Origin: Photobacterium lipolyticum
GTDB taxonomy: Bacteria > Pseudomonadota > Gammaproteobacteria > Enterobacterales > Vibrionaceae
Assembly (NCBI RefSeq): GCF_003026475.1
Contig: NZ_PYMC01000006.1
Span: forward strand, 1-64,000
Direction: 5' to 3'
DNA: 64,000 nt
Shown here: piece after piece, positions 63,771 through 64,000 of the stretch
How positions within the stretch are numbered: position 1 is the first letter of the stretch
How the letters are laid out: every line of letters starts with the position of its first letter
Notes under the pieces: model-generated
Seen by the model: only the letters and a program-made list of their open reading frames with translations
Told to the model about the DNA's origin: nothing
The model's database searches: none
Program-made: the position numbers and the translations under genes

Positions 63771-64000
63771 TTATTGATAGATTTTACCCCCGATTGAGGC
63801 CTTTTCCGGCACTGATGTTATCTGCGTTCCGCCTAAATAGACACTCCCTTGTACAACCAGAAATTTTGGCAGTTCAGTGATTGCCGTATTTGCCAGATAT
63901 AAATCACCGCCGACGTAGATATAAGGGGGGAGTTGTGTAAGTTTCGTTCCCATCAGGCTCAAATCCCCTTTGACCTGTAACCCATTATTCAGATAGGTAA
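63771..64000 (-). CDS. Leucine-rich-repeat-like protein, C-terminal end (partial)
   Basis: The gene runs off the window; only its last ~75 codons are visible and the frame is open to position 64000. The sequence is a string of ~21-residue repeats of the kind GDLYL-x-NTAITELP, GSVYLGGTQITSVP, GDLSLMGTKLTQLP, each with a G-D/S-L turn and an I/L-x-x-LP end, ending at TAA 63771. Such solenoids bind proteins or sit on the surface. No secretion signal can be judged without the N-terminus. Confidence 0.75.
   Translation of the reverse strand, partial: TYLNNGLQVKGDLSLMGTKLTQLPPYIYVGGDLYLANTAITELPKFLVVQGSVYLGGTQITSVPEKASIGGKIYQ

Overview
The window reads as a chromosomal segment of a marine gammaproteobacterium of the Vibrionaceae, most likely Photobacterium or a close relative. 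The grounds are the 16S rRNA 3' end and its spacer carrying tRNA-Glu and tRNA-Ala, a V. cholerae-like hcp-vgrG-DUF4123-effector-immunity operon, ERIC-like elements with TATACCCAA ends, and many DUF families typical of the group. Genus assignment is inference; nothing was searched against a database.

Layout. 1-560: end of an rRNA operon (16S, tRNA-Glu, tRNA-Ala) in which no 23S follows. 592-3332: a lipoprotein, a GGEEF diguanylate cyclase and a small protein. 3712-5638: tRNA-Ser followed by a decayed HlyD/DUF2955 efflux pair. 5892-9250: small conserved genes and a RecQ-like helicase. 9781-11427: a chemoreceptor. 11640-43810: a complete type VI secretion system (T6SS). 44434-53180: a CBS protein, an acyl-CoA synthetase, a TetR regulator and a TolC/HlyD/ABC-2 efflux operon. 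53273-64000: creA, META and CWC small proteins, ovothiol synthase ovoA, an ERIC-like element, lhgO, a GNAT, an SRPBCC protein and the end of a leucine-rich-repeat-like gene.

The T6SS has two converging halves. On the + strand a sigma-54 promoter (11640-11655) drives hcp, vgrG, a DUF4123 adaptor, a 1382-residue LysM effector of VasX type, three tandem copies of a predicted membrane immunity gene, and a PAAR tip. On the - strand, tssA-B-C-E-F-G-clpV-vasH-small lipoprotein-tagH-tssJ-K-L-M-pppA-ppkA form one tightly packed unit with many overlapping starts and stops. All thirteen core parts are present. The cluster carries both a sigma-54 activator (VasH), which fits the hcp promoter, and a kinase/phosphatase/FHA post-translational switch.

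The most unusual locus is 19333-23230. A cassette made of the last 58 codons of the effector plus the immunity gene is present three times in tandem, keeping the same 11-base overlap of effector stop and immunity start. The junctions carry 9-bp AAGCAGAAT repeats (6 and 4 units). The first membrane helix of each immunity gene is encoded by a CTTGG pentanucleotide tract of 2, 8 and 15 units. Two and eight units leave the frame open; fifteen throw copy 3 out of frame. This looks like an expandable immunity array with a phase-variable switch inside a T6SS immunity gene.

Other points: a 43-codon lipoprotein gene between vasH and tagH, an ABC-2 efflux operon without an ATPase gene, the rRNA operon without 23S, and a family of TATACCC-ended repeats at four places.
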